59,796 bases of DNA from an uncultured Selenomonadales bacterium (GTDB lineage Bacteria; Bacillota; Negativicutes; Selenomonadales; Selenomonadaceae). Numbering within the stretch: the first letter of the stretch is position 1; each line of letters starts with the position of its first letter. The notes beneath the pieces are model-generated. The model was given only the letters and a program-made list of their open reading frames with translations. It did no database searches and had not been told where the DNA came from. The DNA lies in the NCBI GenBank assembly GCA_946408355.1, contig CAMJRX010000011.1, forward strand, positions 1 to 59,796. The letters are read 5' to 3'. The translations under genes were made by a program, and so were the position numbers. Positions 1 through 10,618 of the stretch are shown piece by piece.

Positions 1-5
1 CTGTA

Positions 6-247
6 GGTACTATATGTAATATAAGTACCGTATGGCGGAGCGGACGCGCTACGCGCTTGCCGGCATGGTCTAGCGACCGCCGGCACCGCTCGCTTCACTC
101 TCAAAAAAAGAAAAGAAAGAACGTAGGATGTTAGATACGCTGAGTCAGCGATAACCCGCGAGGATGTTCGCGGAAGCGACTAAGACCCCTTCGCATCCAG
201 CTCAGGGGTCAAGTCGCTTAAACCGCGCTGGGGCTGAATCGCCCCAG
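6..247. repeat. cluster of short perfect inverted repeats in non-coding DNA
   Basis: No convincing gene lies in the first 640 bases. Six inverted repeats are visible in this part: 6-11 with 24-29 (GGTACT/AGTACC); 59-84, where GGTC/GACC is nested inside GCCGG/CCGGC; 138-150 (CGCTGAgTCAGCG); 156-161 with 168-173 (CCGCGA/TCGCGG); 184-190 with 204-210 (GACCCCT/AGGGGTC); and 228-234 with 241-247 (CTGGGGC/GCCCCAG). Such density suits a transfer origin, a replication origin, a single-strand initiation site or a structured RNA. The sequence alone does not choose between these. Confidence 0.6.
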
Positions 248-413
248 ACCCCAAGGCGTCGCAAAAATTCTTCCGCTTCACGCTACAGAACTTTTTGCCG
301 ACGGTACAGGATATGTCTAATCCAGCGTTTACTCGGAAAAATAGAAGTAGAACGTTAAATTGCTGAGTTTAAGTTAGAGACCCTAGTCAGGCGAGTAGCA
401 AATCGGAGGTTGT

Positions 414-449
414 CTTCTTTTCTTTTGTCGACGCCCAAAAGAAAAGAAG
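414..449. repeat. 14-bp perfect inverted repeat (strong hairpin)
   Basis: CTTCTTTTCTTTTG at 414-427 is exactly complementary to CAAAAGAAAAGAAG at 436-449, with an 8-base loop. It lies about 280 bases upstream of the topoisomerase gene. There is no T-tract typical of a simple terminator after the right arm, so a structural role in RNA or single-stranded DNA is likelier. The pyrimidine/purine strand asymmetry is marked. Confidence 0.7.
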
Positions 450-469
450 CAAAAGAAAAAGCGAGAGAG

Positions 470-548
470 CCAGCAAATCGCATCTTCCTTCTTTCACCCA
501 CAAGGGTGGTTTGGGGGAACTCCCCCAACAAGTAAAGCGATTTGCTGG
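470..548. repeat. three-hairpin nested inverted repeat
   Basis: An outer 12-bp perfect stem (CCAGCAAATCGC at 470-481 with GCGATTTGCTGG at 537-548) encloses two inner perfect hairpins: CACCC/GGGTG at 495-508, and TTGGGGGA/TCCCCCAA at 511-528. A multi-branched fold like this resembles a structured RNA or an origin-type cruciform. It lies between the hairpin at 414-449 and the promoter of topB. Its function is not known. Confidence 0.65.
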
Positions 549-640
549 GAGTATCGCTTCGGTTGGAGTAGGAGACGGTTTTAAACGCGAGTTGACGGCG
601 CGCCCAATTTTTTCAAAATCGAAACAAATTAAGCGAAAAG

Positions 641-685
641 AAAGCAAAAAGATAAGAAATTGAGAGTGTGCTGATGTGCTAACCT
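641..685 (+). promoter_or_regulatory. promoter-like module, copy 1 (upstream of topB)
   Basis: This is copy 1 of a six-copy module: AAAGCAAAAAGATAAGAA at 641-658, TTGAGA at 660-665, 14 bases, then TAACCT at 680-685. A start of transcription near 692 would leave a leader of about 35 bases before the topB ATG. It is one of the two copies with G in the A-tract (AAAAAGATAAG), and the only one with AAATTG instead of AATTTG. Confidence 0.6.
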
Positions 686-726
686 GTTTGCGTCGCAAGA
701 CAAATTTGAAGACAGGGGGCACAAGT

Positions 727-2976
727 ATGAAACTGTTCATAGCGGAAAAACCGTCACTGGCGCAGGCGATAGCGGCGGGAATTGGCGTCGGAAAAAAATC
801 AGACGGCTATATCAGTCTGAATGGCGGGAAAGAAATAGTGACGTGGTGCTACGGACACATTCTCGCACAGTTGAATCCAGATGAATACTCGGAAAAGTGT
901 CGGTCATGGCGCATGGAAGATTTACCGATAATCCCAAGCTTGTGGAGGTTGAAGGTAAAGCCTGATGCGGCAAAGCAATTCAGAATCGTTCGCGAACTGA
1001 TAGGCAAGGCAACGACAATAGTGAACGCAGGTGATCCCGACCGCGAAGGTCAGCTTTTAGTTGATGAAGTTTTGGATTATGTCGGGAACAAAAAGCCGGT
1101 ACAAAGAATACTGCTGAACGCATTGGACGAAAAATCGGTCAAGCAGTCGCTCAAGGATTTAAGAGACAACCACGAGTTTGAAGGAATGAAAAATGCGGCG
1201 TTGGGAAGAAGTCGAGCGGATTGGCTAATCGGCATGAATCTTTCGCGAGCGTACACAATTCGAGCGCGTCAAGTCGGCTATGAAGGCGTGTCTGTCGGTA
1301 GAGTAATGACGCCAACAATGGCATTGGTAGTTCGTCGCGAGGAAGAGATTTCAAAATTCAAACCGGTCACTCATTATGCGGTCAAAGCGATTTTCGCGAA
1401 CAACTTCGGCGAAATACCAGCGACGTGGCAGGTGTCAGACAAGGTTGCGAGCGTAGACAGCGAAGGCAGACTTCTGGACAAAAAAGTAGCGGAAGATTTT
1501 CTGGCAAGATTAAATTCTTTGGTCGGAAGGCAAGGTAAAATTATCCGCGTGGAAGAAAAAAATAAGAGAGAGAATCAGCGACTGCCTTATTCGCTCTCAA
1601 CATTGCAAATCGAAGCGGGTAAAAGATATGGTTATTCACCGCAGACGGTACTCGACACGATGCAGATGCTGTACGAAAAGAAATTGACGACATATCCGCG
1701 TTCAGACTGTGAATATTTGCCGGAGAATCAGTTTGCGGATTCAAAGGAGATACTCGGACACTTGAAAGACTTGCCAAACTTCAGCGAGTTAGTAAAGAAT
1801 GCCGACACGTCAATTCGTAGCAAGGCATGGAACGACAAGAAAATATCAGCGCATCATGCGATAATCCCGACTCGAATCAAAGCTGATTTTGAAAAACTGA
1901 ACGCAGTCGAACAAAATTTGTATGAAATGGTGTCGCAAGCGTATTTGGCGCAGTTTTATCCGGAGCATGAATACAAAGCGACGACAGTGGTTATTTCTTT
2001 CGCGGATGAAAAATTTATTGGCAAAGGCAAGCTTGTCACTAAAGTCGGCTGGAAAGCAATTTACAAAAATGTCGTGAAGTCCGAAACAGAAGAAGAAGAA
2101 TCAATTTTACCGCCCGTTCGGGAAAATGAGTCGGTCAAATACGTTTCGGGAAAAATAGCGGAGAAAAAGACAAAGCCGCCGACAAGATTCACACCGTCAA
2201 CTCTCTTGCAAGCAATGAAGGAGATTTATCGTTATGTCAAAGATGACGCCTTGAAAGCTGAGCTAAAAGAATGTTCAGGAATAGGCACAGAGGCGACGCG
2301 GGCAGGAATTATAGAAAAACTTCAAGACAACGGCTTTTTGGAACTTGCGGGCAAATTTTTCGCTCCGACAGATAAGGCACGAATGGCGGTCAAGATTTTG
2401 CCCGACGAAATGATTTATCCCGACACAACGGCATTGTGGGAAAAGGAATTGGAAGAAGTCGCCGCAGGAAAAGAGAGTTTTGAGGAATTCTATGAAAGTC
2501 AACTGAGCGGCTTGTCAGCACTTCTGGATAAAGCCAAAACGGTAAGAATAACGCCGTCGGAAGGAATGGTGTTGTGTCCAAACTGCGGCAAGGCAATGAT
2601 TCGTCGCAAAGGCAAGAACGGTTTCTTTTGGGGCTGTAGTAATTATCCGGAATGTAAGACGACAGGGCGAGATGACAAAGGCAAGCCAGACTTCACATCG
2701 TCGGCAAGAAAAACGGCGCAGTGTCCTAAGTGCAAGGGCACAATGACTCAATATAAATCAAAGTTTAATAACGAAATGTACTGGCATTGCACGAATAAAG
2801 ACTGCGACCTTATTTTATCGGATAATAGGAACGAGCCTGTCGTGGTTCCTTGTCCGAGCTGTCAAACAGGATATTTCGTAAAGCGTAGGGGCAAAAAGGG
2901 CGTCTTTTGGAGTTGCAGTAACTATCCGCAGTGCAATGAAACGCGAAAGGACAATAACGGTGTGCCAACATTGTGA
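727..2976 (+). CDS. topB: DNA topoisomerase III (type IA)
   Basis: This 749-residue protein is a type IA topoisomerase of the TopB class common on conjugative elements, where it resolves single-strand intermediates during replication and transfer. The N-terminal TOPRIM domain opens with AEKPSLAQAIA and carries the acidic GDPDREG motif at residues 102-108. The catalytic tyrosine is Tyr323 in TTYPRSD, and the SAHHAIIPT motif follows. The C-terminus has three Cys4 zinc-finger modules of the topoisomerase type, two ending in CSNYPxC. An upstream in-frame start exists at 676, but ATG 727 is preferred because AGGGGG precedes it at the right distance and the family motif begins there. Promoter module copy 1 lies just upstream and the gene is followed by the 36-bp palindromic repeat. 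Confidence 0.96.
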   Translation: MKLFIAEKPSLAQAIAAGIGVGKKSDGYISLNGGKEIVTWCYGHILAQLNPDEYSEKCRSWRMEDLPIIPSLWRLKVKPDAAKQFRIVRELIGKATTIVNAGDPDREGQLLVDEVLDYVGNKKPVQRILLNALDEKSVKQSLKDLRDNHEFEGMKNAALGRSRADWLIGMNLSRAYTIRARQVGYEGVSVGRVMTPTMALVVRREEEISKFKPVTHYAVKAIFANNFGEIPATWQVSDKVASVDSEGRLLDKKVAEDFLARLNSLVGRQGKIIRVEEKNKRENQRLPYSLSTLQIEAGKRYGYSPQTVLDTMQMLYEKKLTTYPRSDCEYLPENQFADSKEILGHLKDLPNFSELVKNADTSIRSKAWNDKKISAHHAIIPTRIKADFEKLNAVEQNLYEMVSQAYLAQFYPEHEYKATTVVISFADEKFIGKGKLVTKVGWKAIYKNVVKSETEEEESILPPVRENESVKYVSGKIAEKKTKPPTRFTPSTLLQAMKEIYRYVKDDALKAELKECSGIGTEATRAGIIEKLQDNGFLELAGKFFAPTDKARMAVKILPDEMIYPDTTALWEKELEEVAAGKESFEEFYESQLSGLSALLDKAKTVRITPSEGMVLCPNCGKAMIRRKGKNGFFWGCSNYPECKTTGRDDKGKPDFTSSARKTAQCPKCKGTMTQYKSKFNNEMYWHCTNKDCDLILSDNRNEPVVVPCPSCQTGYFVKRRGKKGVFWSCSNYPQCNETRKDNNGVPTL

Positions 2977-2981
2977 AAGCG

Positions 2982-3017
2982 TGAACACAAATGTGCCCAA
3001 ATTGGGCACAAATAGGT
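2982..3017. repeat. 36-bp repeat with 19-bp palindrome, copy 1 (candidate parS or operator)
   Basis: The core TGTGCCCAAATTGGGCACA at 2992-3010 is a perfect palindrome around one central base. The 36 bases 2982-3017 are identical to 14775-14810, and similarity extends to 2971 with two mismatches. A half-site, GTGGGCACAAAT, follows at 3041-3052. No T-tract terminator accompanies it, and the two arms leave no loop, so a dimeric protein-binding site is the best reading. The second copy adjoins parB, which suggests ParB as ligand. Confidence 0.7.
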
Positions 3018-3072
3018 TTTTCTTTTCACAAAGTCTCAAAGTGGGCACAAATTCAAAGGAGCGTTAGATATT

Positions 3073-3375
3073 ATGACTTACAACGGCGACGATATTCCGT
3101 ATCTTGGTATGTGGGCTGAATTGCGAAAGAATTATTTGCTGGAAGAAAAGCCCGAAGACTATGCCGAACTCGTGGAAGAAAAAATGGTGATTGAATATTT
3201 GGTTGCCATTGAGGAGCGTTATTCCAAAAGGTTTGACGAACTTGTCGAACAGCAAATGGAGCGTGAAGGCGTTGACGAAAAGCTGAAAGTAGAAAATCCG
3301 CTGAAATGGATTGGTCTGGTGAACAATATCCGCTCGTGCGTCAAGGAAATATTGATAGAAGAGCTGTGCTCGTAA
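3073..3375 (+). CDS. TnpV-like small protein
   Basis: This 100-residue acidic helical protein resembles the TnpV family found in Firmicutes conjugative and transposable elements. Visible family features are the Trp-centred N-terminal [11 protein letters not shown], the middle pattern Y-x-E-L-V-E-E-K-x-x-x-E-Y-L, and the C-terminal [18 protein letters not shown] followed by NNIRS. The biochemical role of TnpV is not known. AAAGGAG at 3055-3061 precedes the ATG. It sits between the palindromic repeat and the helicase promoter. A diverged relative is encoded at 41300-41587, with shared positions such as the REKYL-type N-terminus and the ERGV-PLEWI C-terminus. Confidence 0.75.
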   Translation: MTYNGDDIPYLGMWAELRKNYLLEEKPEDYAELVEEKMVIEYLVAIEERYSKRFDELVEQQMEREGVDEKLKVENPLKWIGLVNNIRSCVKEILIEELCS

Positions 3376-3376
3376 G

Positions 3377-3421
3377 AAAGCAAAAAGATAAGAATTTGGA
3401 AAGCCTTCTGAATGTTACTCT
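3377..3421 (+). promoter_or_regulatory. promoter-like module, copy 2 (upstream of giant helicase)
   Basis: This is copy 2 of the module: AAAGCAAAAAGATAAGAA from 3377, TTGGAA at 3396-3401, 14 bases, then TACTCT at 3416-3421. The -10-like element falls inside the inverted repeat 3411-3436, so a protein bound there, or a hairpin in the transcript, could control expression of the helicase gene. Confidence 0.55.
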
Positions 3422-3436
3422 TTGCAAAGTAACATT
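3411..3436. promoter_or_regulatory. inverted repeat over the -10 region and next to the RBS
   Basis: AATGTTACT at 3411-3419 is the exact complement of AGTAACATT at 3428-3436, with an 8-base spacer (CTTTGCAA). It overlaps the -10-like TACTCT of module copy 2 and ends one base before the TAGGAGG ribosome-binding site at 3437-3443. An operator that blocks RNA polymerase is the simplest reading. Control at the RNA level near the RBS is also possible. Confidence 0.55.
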
Positions 3437-3449
3437 TAGGAGGTTTTTT

Positions 3450-6400
3450 ATGTCAGAAGAGACAGCAACAATGATTGAGGAAAGGAATCGAAAATATCTC
3501 GATGACTTGCAGGGCAATATCGGGAAATATTTGTCGTTTCTGTCAACAATGGCGAGATTTCACAAGTACGCAGTCACAGATTTAACGAGCTTTGCAATAG
3601 AAGCTCCAGCGATGTTTACGGCGGTAGCCTCTGCGGAATTCTGGGAGAAACATTTTCGTCGAAAGATAAGCCCGCACGCTAAAGGCGTTACCTTGATTAA
3701 AGACGGAAAAAAAACTGTTTACTATGATGTTTCAGAAACGGAAACTGCGGTAAGAAATCCGATGGACGTGCGCTTATGGCAATACGACGACGCGGCTCAC
3801 AAAAAATTTATCAACGCGGTGGTATCAGATGAGGCGGACACCGAAAAACAAATTCACGTTATCGCAGAGGAATTGGCGAATCGTAGTTCCATTGACAAGA
3901 AGTCGAAGAAATTGCTGGCTTTGAGCGTTGAGTCCGTTATTTTGGAGCGAATGGGAATGAGTACCGAGAACGCGACACGTCAACTGGCAAGATTGTCCTT
4001 TAAAGAACATGATATTTCTGCACTGCTGTCTGAAACGCAAACGACGGCGCGAATTTTCCTTGACGCAATGCAGAAGTCGGTAAACCTGCAAACGGCTGAA
4101 AATGTAGATGTTCCGGAAAATAATCCGTTGCTAAAAGAAATCGGCGTCATTCAAGCGGCAGAGAAAATCGAACAAACACCGGAACTGGAATTAAAAACAA
4201 AGGAAGAACCCGTTCAGCTCGGACTTTTTGATAGCTACACAGCGACGCAATCCAATGAGCAAAACAATTCGGAATCAGTTGTTACATTGGACTTTGACGA
4301 GGCTTTAGACGCGCCTACTGAAAACGTGAGCGAAAAAAATACTTTAACGCCACCTGAACCAGTTGACTCGGAACCTGTCGAAGAAATTTCCGTTTCCGAT
4401 ACGGCGTCTGAAGTCGTTGACGAAACGGCGACTGATGAGCAAGGCAATTCCGCCTTTGAAGTTGAAAAAAATACCGAATCAGCTGACAAGTCGGGTGTTG
4501 GTGAGACTTTAACCGCGTCCACTGAAAATGCAAGCAAAGAAAATACTACGACACCGACTGAACCGGCTGATTCGGAACCTGTCGAAGAAATTTCCGTTCC
4601 CGATACGGCATCTGAAGTAATTGACGACACTCCGATTGATACGGCGGCTGATGAGCAAAATAATTCCGCTTACGACTTCGATGAAATGGACGAAGAAGAG
4701 GAAATTCTGCCCAGCACTATTGAAAAACAAAACGAAGTTGAAATTCTACCGCAAGAAGATTCGCAAGCAGAAAATATTTCTTCTGAACCTAATCCGGAGC
4801 CAACAAGCGAACAAAATCAAACGCTAGAAGAAGATTCTACTATTGAAACGCCAACAAAAGACATTACGCCCGATTTGCAGACTATTCTGGCTGAAGATAT
4901 GGCAGTCATTCGCGGCAACTCCGTCGAGAAAAATATTTTCCGTAAAAATGTCATAGCTATCCGTACGCTACAGCAAATAGAACGCGAAAAAAGACCTGCG
5001 ACGCTCGAAGAGGTACAAGTTTTGAAAGAATATGCGGGCTTCGGCGGGATTCCTAAAGCTTTTGATAAGAACGACCCGAATTGGAATCGCGAGGCGTGGC
5101 TCTTATACAGTATGCTAAATGATAAAGAGTATAACGCCGCGAGAGGCTCTATTTTGAACGCGCATTACACTTCCGGCGACATTGTTCAAGGAATTTATAA
5201 CGGCTTAGAAAATCTTGGCTTCAATGGCGGAACAATTCTTGAGCCGTCGATGGGCGTAGGCGGCTTTTTCGGTAACATGCCTGACGAAATGAAGAATAGC
5301 AGTCATCTTTACGGCGTTGAGCTTGATTCTTTAACCGGTCGCATTGCAAAGGCGATTTATCCCGACGTAGAAATAAATGTGCAAGGCTTTGAGGATACGA
5401 GATATTTGAATAACTCTTTCGACCTTGCAGTCGGCAATGTACCCTTTGGAAATTATCATGTCAACGATAAAGGCTACAATGAGCACCATTTTTTGATTCA
5501 CGACTACTTTATCGCGAAAATGCTAGACCAAGTGCGCCCGAATGGGTTAGTTGCCGTTATTACGTCGAAAGGAACGCTCGACAAGCAGGACAGTAGAGCA
5601 AGAAGATATTTCGCCCGCCGAGCCGACCTTATTCGCGCAATTCGTCTGCCAAATAACGCTTTCAAGAACGCCAGAACGGAAGTAACCTGCGATATTTTGT
5701 TCTTCCGCAAGCTGGAAAACATTCGCGACGAAGAAAATCTGCCGAATTGGGTCAACGTCCATTCTTTCAACGGTGAACGCGACATAACAATCAATAATTA
5801 TTTCACTGAGCACCCCGACGACGTTTTGGGCAAGCTGGAAAAGACAAGCACGGCTTTTGGTTTCGATTTGACGTGCAATCCTGATGAAAGTCGTCCGCTA
5901 AACGAATCTTTGCGCGATGCTATGCAGTCCATGTCGAAGATTTATCTGCCGAGTGTGACGGCGTTGCCTCTGCCGCAACAAGTTGCTGACATTGAAGATA
6001 AACGCTCGTCAAGTTTTTTTATCGAAAATGGCGAACTCAAGTTTTATGACGGCGTGAAAGTAACAAACGTTAAAGTAAACGGCAAAGACCGTGCGCAAAT
6101 GCTTTTGGCAATGGATATGCGCGATTCCGTCCGCAAGGTTATCGACATTCAAGTAAATGACGGTAGCAATGAGAAGCTTGAGACGGCGCAAAAAGTCTTG
6201 AACGACGTTTATGACAAATACGTCAAGATTTATGGGCACATTTGCGAGGACGCTTCGCTCAAAAAGATTTTTAGCACGGATTCGGGCTATCCTCTCTTGC
6301 GTTCGCTCGAAGAATACGGCAAGGACGGTTACAGAGGCAAATCGCCAATTTTTAGCAAGCGAATGATAGAGCCGCACAGAAAACCGTCGCACGCAGACAG

Positions 6401-9400
6401 TCCCGCCGACGCTCTGGCAATATCAATGCAGGAAGTCGGGCGCGTTGAACTCGATTACATGAAAGGTTTGACTGGACGAACGGAAGAAGAATTGGTAAAG
6501 GCATTGGAGTTTGACAGAATTTATTTCGACTTTCAAAAGCGAGAATATCAGATTGCTGAAGAATATCTTTCCGGCGACGTTCGCGCCAAAATTGAGTTCA
6601 CTGAAACGCAAATCAAGCAGACCGAATCAAAGATGAACGAAAAGCTTGCGTCGGCAATTTTGCAACTTGGTGACGTTAAGCCATACGAGCCGAAAAATGA
6701 GATTGAGGAAAAAATCCTTGAGAGCAATCCAAATCGCGAGTCGTATTTCTCCTTTTCCACGTTTTACGACGCAAAAGAGGGAACTTATTACGACGACTAC
6801 ATTTTGTCACAGAAAGATAATCGGGAATTGATGGTGCAAGTGGCTCTGCGGCACGGCACTGCAAATTCTCGCGACAGAATAGCGGAATTTTTAGCTGATA
6901 AGCCCTTGATTTCCCTTGACGCGATAAGACTCGGCAGGGAAGTCGGTTACTCGAAACAAGCCGACTTACTGATTCTTAGCTATCTGCGAACAATCGAAGA
7001 AAGTTTCACTCGCACGGACGCTGAACACGATTTGATGTTGTATGATTTTCTCAAAAGGCAACTCGCGAAATTTGAAGGCAATATGGTTGCAATTAGGGAG
7101 CAGGTGGACAATTATTATCAACGCTCTGGCGATTCATCAATTAAAGCGGATTGGGAGCAGTATAAAGCGGACTATCAAAAGAAAAAGGCGGTCGAGAATG
7201 ACAGAGTTAATCCCGACTTGGACTTTCTTCGGCGAAGCAAAACGCGTCTTGAAAAAAATCTTGCGGCGTTGGAATTGGTTAAGCCGAAAGATTTAACAGC
7301 TGCAGATATTCACGTCGAAATAGGAGCCACATGGATTCCTCCCCAAGACATCGAGAGATTTATCCGCGAAACGTTTGATGTTTATCATTCGAGTATGCAG
7401 GTACATTTTTCGCCGCTGACGGGCGTTTGGCGCGTCGAATCTAAGAATTATCCTCATTTAAGCGCGAAAGCCGAAGTTAGCTACGGTGTAAAGGAAATGA
7501 ATGCTCTTGTATTGACTGAATTGGCGTTGAACATGAAGGAGCCGAAAATCCACAAAACTGTTTACATCGACGGTGTAGAAAAGAAAATAGTCGACCAAGA
7601 GGCAACAATCGTCGCACAGCAGAAACAGGAACTGATTAAACAAGCATTTTCAAAGTGGATATTTGCTGATGATGAACGTCGTGAGCGTCTAGTCGCTTAC
7701 TACAATCGCCACTTTAATAACATTACGCCGCGTCAGTACGACGGCAGCCATTTGATTTTCCCCGGCATGAATACCGAAATTCATTTGCGCGACCATCAGA
7801 AAAACGCAATCGCGCACACGCTTTACGGCGGCAATACGCTCCTTGCCCATTGCGTCGGCGCAGGTAAAACGTTTGAGATAGTGGCGTCGGCAATGGAAGC
7901 TAAGCGGCTCGGTCTTACGAAAAAATCTATGATTGTTGTTCCGAAACATTTGACAGAGCAATTCGGGACGGAATTTTTACAGCTTTATCCGAACGCTAAA
8001 ATTCTCGTTGCGACGGCGAAAGATTTCACGGCTGAAAGTCGCAAAGAATTCTGCTCTAAGATAGCGACACAAGACTGGGACGCCGTTATCATGGGCTATA
8101 CTCAGTTTGAAAAAATTCCTATCAGCAAAGAACGGCTTGAAACAATGTTGCAAGAGCAAGTTGATGAATTGGTTGACGCAATCGACGAAATGCAACGCGA
8201 ACATTGCGAAAAGTTTTCTATCAAGCAAGCCGAACTCAAGAAAAAAAGTTTGTTGGAACGGCTTGAAGCTCTGCAGAACGACAAGACGGACGACACAATC
8301 ACATTTGAGCAACTTGGCGTTGACCGGCTTTACGTTGACGAGGCTCACTATTACAAAAATCTTTTCACCTACACCAAAATGCAGAACATACCAGGCATTT
8401 CAACTACTGACGCTAAGAAAACAACCGATATGTACGAGAAATGCCGTTACTTGAACGAGATAAATGGCGGCAGGTGCGGTATTGTCTTTGCATCGGGAAC
8501 GCCCGTGAGTAACAGCATGTGTGAAATGTACACAATGCAACGTTATCTGCAACCCGATAGATTACGAGACGAAGGACTTGGATTTTTTGACAGTTGGGCG
8601 TCAAACTTCGGCAAAACAGTTACAGCTGTTGAATTGTCGCCAGAAGGCAAAGGATTCAGAACAAAGACTCGCTTCGCTAAATTCCATAATCTTCCTGAGC
8701 TAATGGCAATGTTCAAAGAAATAGCCGACATCAAAACAGCCGACCAACTTAATCTTGATGTTCCCGAAGCTGAATTTGTTGTCACTCGTGTCCCTGCTTC
8801 CGATGCACAAAAAGAAATGGTTGACGAACTGTCCGATAGAGCACGCCAAGTTCGTGAAAGACTTGTTGAACCGGAAGAAGATAACATGCTGAAAATCGTC
8901 AATGACGGAAGAAAACTTGCACTCGACCAACGACTTGTTAATCCCGATTTGCCTGACGACCCGAATAGCAAAGTCAATATCTGCGTCAAAAATGTTCTCG
9001 AAGTTTACGAGGCGACTAAAGAACAACGCTCCACACAAATGATTTTTTGCGACCAGTCTACGCCATCGAAAATGTTTAACGTCTACGATGATATTCGGGA
9101 AAAGTTAATCGCGGCGGGAGTGAAGGCGGACGAAATAGCTTTTATTCAAAATACCAAGAACGAAAAGGAAAAGGACGCTCTCTTTGAGAAAGTGCGCAAG
9201 GGCGAAGTGCGTATTCTCTTAGGCTCCACAGTGATGATGGGCACCGGCACGAATGTCCAAGACAAGCTGATTGCTCTGCACGACTTAGATGTACCGTGGC
9301 GACCGAGCGACCTTGAGCAACGTTCCGGCAGAATTATCCGTCAAGGCAACGAAAATAAGCACGTCAAAATCTTTAGGTACGTCACTGAAGGAACCTTCGA

Positions 9401-10496
9401 TGCTTACCTCTGGCAGATTTTGGAGAATAAGCAACGATTTATTTCGCAAATCATGACATCAAAATCTCCCGTGCGATCCGCTGACGACGTTGACGAGGCT
9501 ACGCTATCTTATGCTGAAATAAAAGCTATCGCGACTGGCAATCCGCTTATCAAGGAGAAAATGGACATCGACGTTAGGCTCGAACGTATCAAATTGTCGC
9601 GGTCGGAATTTCTTCACTCGCACGAACAACTTTTGCACAAGGTTTCTCGCGTTTATCCCAATCGAATTCAAGACGCCGAAAATTTACTTGTTAAAATTCA
9701 AGCCGACATTGAGACTGTTAAGAAAAATACCGTCATCGATGAAAATGGGCAGGAAAAATTCTCAATCATCTTAAACGGTAAGACGTTCACGGACAAAAAG
9801 GAAGCGTCTACCTTCATTGCTGAGTTTCTCAAAAAGAATGCTAACTCTCGCTCGCCATTGCACGGTTTGTCGGGCGAATACAAAGGTTTGCATATTTCCA
9901 CAGCGTTCGAGCCGCCTTTCCTGCATGAAGAACTGATTCTTGACGGACAAGTTTCATCTCGCAAAAATTCTTCTGCCGTGCCTGGCGACAACATCAATCG
10001 TATCATCGAAATGGCTAATTGGCGCACAAAATACGCTCAAGATAAGCAAAATGAAATCGAAAACCTCCGCGATAAAATTGCTACTGCGAAAGTCGAACTT
10101 CAAACTCCGTTTCCGCTTCAAGAAGAATTTGACCAACTTTCACTGCGGTCTGCCGAGCTTACTCATTTGCTCAACGAGGACGCTAATTCTGCTGAGAGAG
10201 ACAAGGAAAATTTACTTTCGGAAAAACAGCGCAGAATGCAAGCTATTTTCGATTCTCAGCCAGATTCGCTCTGCGAAAAATATTTCTTCGACTTTGCTCG
10301 CAAAAATTTGAATTCCAGTGCCGACGATTGGTCAACAACACTTGACGAGAAAGCGATTTCGTTCCTTTTCGACGAAGGATTTTCCAAAGACATGATTAGC
10401 GAAACGATTCTCAAATCTTCTCCCGCTGTTCCTTCTAAAGAAGACGTTTTCAACATGGTTGAGGAGCGAAACCGTCGTGCTGCCGCTTCTCGATAA
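3450..10496 (+). CDS. giant ArdC-N / DNA methylase / SNF2 helicase protein
   Basis: This 2348-residue protein belongs to the methylase-helicase family widespread on Firmicutes and Bacteroidetes mobile elements, thought to help with entry into the new host and antirestriction. The N-terminus (about residues 1-120) resembles ArdC/LtrC N-domains (FHKYAVTDL, then [16 protein letters not shown]). Residues about 270-480 are acidic, Thr/Pro/Glu-rich and repetitive. An adenine-methylase domain follows, with LEPSMGVGG near residue 596 and the family-type GNVPFG near 661. The SF2 helicase has Walker A GAGKT at 1470-1474, DEAH near 1630, [17 protein letters not shown] near 1931 and [10 protein letters not shown] near 1957. 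ATG 3450 follows TAGGAGG at six bases and is chosen over an in-frame start at 3306, which would overlap the TnpV-like gene. The catalytic state of the methylase is uncertain, because the usual NPPF is NVPF, as in relatives. Confidence 0.9.
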   Translation: MSEETATMIEERNRKYLDDLQGNIGKYLSFLSTMARFHKYAVTDLTSFAIEAPAMFTAVASAEFWEKHFRRKISPHAKGVTLIKDGKKTVYYDVSETETAVRNPMDVRLWQYDDAAHKKFINAVVSDEADTEKQIHVIAEELANRSSIDKKSKKLLALSVESVILERMGMSTENATRQLARLSFKEHDISALLSETQTTARIFLDAMQKSVNLQTAENVDVPENNPLLKEIGVIQAAEKIEQTPELELKTKEEPVQLGLFDSYTATQSNEQNNSESVVTLDFDEALDAPTENVSEKNTLTPPEPVDSEPVEEISVSDTASEVVDETATDEQGNSAFEVEKNTESADKSGVGETLTASTENASKENTTTPTEPADSEPVEEISVPDTASEVIDDTPIDTAADEQNNSAYDFDEMDEEEEILPSTIEKQNEVEILPQEDSQAENISSEPNPEPTSEQNQTLEEDSTIETPTKDITPDLQTILAEDMAVIRGNSVEKNIFRKNVIAIRTLQQIEREKRPATLEEVQVLKEYAGFGGIPKAFDKNDPNWNREAWLLYSMLNDKEYNAARGSILNAHYTSGDIVQGIYNGLENLGFNGGTILEPSMGVGGFFGNMPDEMKNSSHLYGVELDSLTGRIAKAIYPDVEINVQGFEDTRYLNNSFDLAVGNVPFGNYHVNDKGYNEHHFLIHDYFIAKMLDQVRPNGLVAVITSKGTLDKQDSRARRYFARRADLIRAIRLPNNAFKNARTEVTCDILFFRKLENIRDEENLPNWVNVHSFNGERDITINNYFTEHPDDVLGKLEKTSTAFGFDLTCNPDESRPLNESLRDAMQSMSKIYLPSVTALPLPQQVADIEDKRSSSFFIENGELKFYDGVKVTNVKVNGKDRAQMLLAMDMRDSVRKVIDIQVNDGSNEKLETAQKVLNDVYDKYVKIYGHICEDASLKKIFSTDSGYPLLRSLEEYGKDGYRGKSPIFSKRMIEPHRKPSHADSPADALAISMQEVGRVELDYMKGLTGRTEEELVKALEFDRIYFDFQKREYQIAEEYLSGDVRAKIEFTETQIKQTESKMNEKLASAILQLGDVKPYEPKNEIEEKILESNPNRESYFSFSTFYDAKEGTYYDDYILSQKDNRELMVQVALRHGTANSRDRIAEFLADKPLISLDAIRLGREVGYSKQADLLILSYLRTIEESFTRTDAEHDLMLYDFLKRQLAKFEGNMVAIREQVDNYYQRSGDSSIKADWEQYKADYQKKKAVENDRVNPDLDFLRRSKTRLEKNLAALELVKPKDLTAADIHVEIGATWIPPQDIERFIRETFDVYHSSMQVHFSPLTGVWRVESKNYPHLSAKAEVSYGVKEMNALVLTELALNMKEPKIHKTVYIDGVEKKIVDQEATIVAQQKQELIKQAFSKWIFADDERRERLVAYYNRHFNNITPRQYDGSHLIFPGMNTEIHLRDHQKNAIAHTLYGGNTLLAHCVGAGKTFEIVASAMEAKRLGLTKKSMIVVPKHLTEQFGTEFLQLYPNAKILVATAKDFTAESRKEFCSKIATQDWDAVIMGYTQFEKIPISKERLETMLQEQVDELVDAIDEMQREHCEKFSIKQAELKKKSLLERLEALQNDKTDDTITFEQLGVDRLYVDEAHYYKNLFTYTKMQNIPGISTTDAKKTTDMYEKCRYLNEINGGRCGIVFASGTPVSNSMCEMYTMQRYLQPDRLRDEGLGFFDSWASNFGKTVTAVELSPEGKGFRTKTRFAKFHNLPELMAMFKEIADIKTADQLNLDVPEAEFVVTRVPASDAQKEMVDELSDRARQVRERLVEPEEDNMLKIVNDGRKLALDQRLVNPDLPDDPNSKVNICVKNVLEVYEATKEQRSTQMIFCDQSTPSKMFNVYDDIREKLIAAGVKADEIAFIQNTKNEKEKDALFEKVRKGEVRILLGSTVMMGTGTNVQDKLIALHDLDVPWRPSDLEQRSGRIIRQGNENKHVKIFRYVTEGTFDAYLWQILENKQRFISQIMTSKSPVRSADDVDEATLSYAEIKAIATGNPLIKEKMDIDVRLERIKLSRSEFLHSHEQLLHKVSRVYPNRIQDAENLLVKIQADIETVKKNTVIDENGQEKFSIILNGKTFTDKKEASTFIAEFLKKNANSRSPLHGLSGEYKGLHISTAFEPPFLHEELILDGQVSSRKNSSAVPGDNINRIIEMANWRTKYAQDKQNEIENLRDKIATAKVELQTPFPLQEEFDQLSLRSAELTHLLNEDANSAERDKENLLSEKQRRMQAIFDSQPDSLCEKYFFDFARKNLNSSADDWSTTLDEKAISFLFDEGFSKDMISETILKSSPAVPSKEDVFNMVEERNRRAAASR
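4318..4675 (+). repeat. imperfect 204-bp tandem repeat inside the helicase gene
   Basis: A stretch encoding [14 protein letters not shown] and neighbouring acidic residues occurs twice, 204 bases apart (for example TCGGAACCTGTCGAAG at 4368 and 4572). A third, weaker echo of the DEQNNS segment follows. It encodes the low-complexity linker between the N-terminal domain and the methylase domain. Confidence 0.65.
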
Positions 10497-10521
10497 CTCT
10501 TTCTGATAATATAGAAAATTA

Positions 10522-10550
10522 AGCAAGGACAGGTTGCCCTTGCTTTTTTT
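10522..10550 (+). terminator. rho-independent terminator after the helicase gene
   Basis: AGCAAGG at 10522-10528 pairs perfectly with CCTTGCT at 10538-10544 and is followed by a run of T to 10550. It starts 26 bases after the helicase stop codon. Confidence 0.85.
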
Positions 10551-10618
10551 CGTTTTTGTGCTACACTTCGTGCGGTTTTTGTTATCCTTCTATTATATTT
10601 TTGGTGGTGACTTCTATT

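Noticed and set aside
164-358. Small plus-strand reading frame with a basic product
   Set aside because: It runs across several inverted repeats, has no ribosome-binding site and no recognisable domain; the region looks non-coding.
387-740. Minus-strand reading frame of 117 codons upstream of topB
   Set aside because: It spans both large hairpins and the topB promoter and start, and the hydrophobic product has no family likeness.
2982-3017. Rho-independent terminator after topB
   Set aside because: The palindrome has no loop or immediate T-tract of the right form, and the same 36 bases recur beside parB, where a real terminator follows separately.
8543-8989. Minus-strand frame of 148 codons, Ser-rich
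   Set aside because: It lies entirely antisense to the helicase core between conserved motifs; product is low-complexity.
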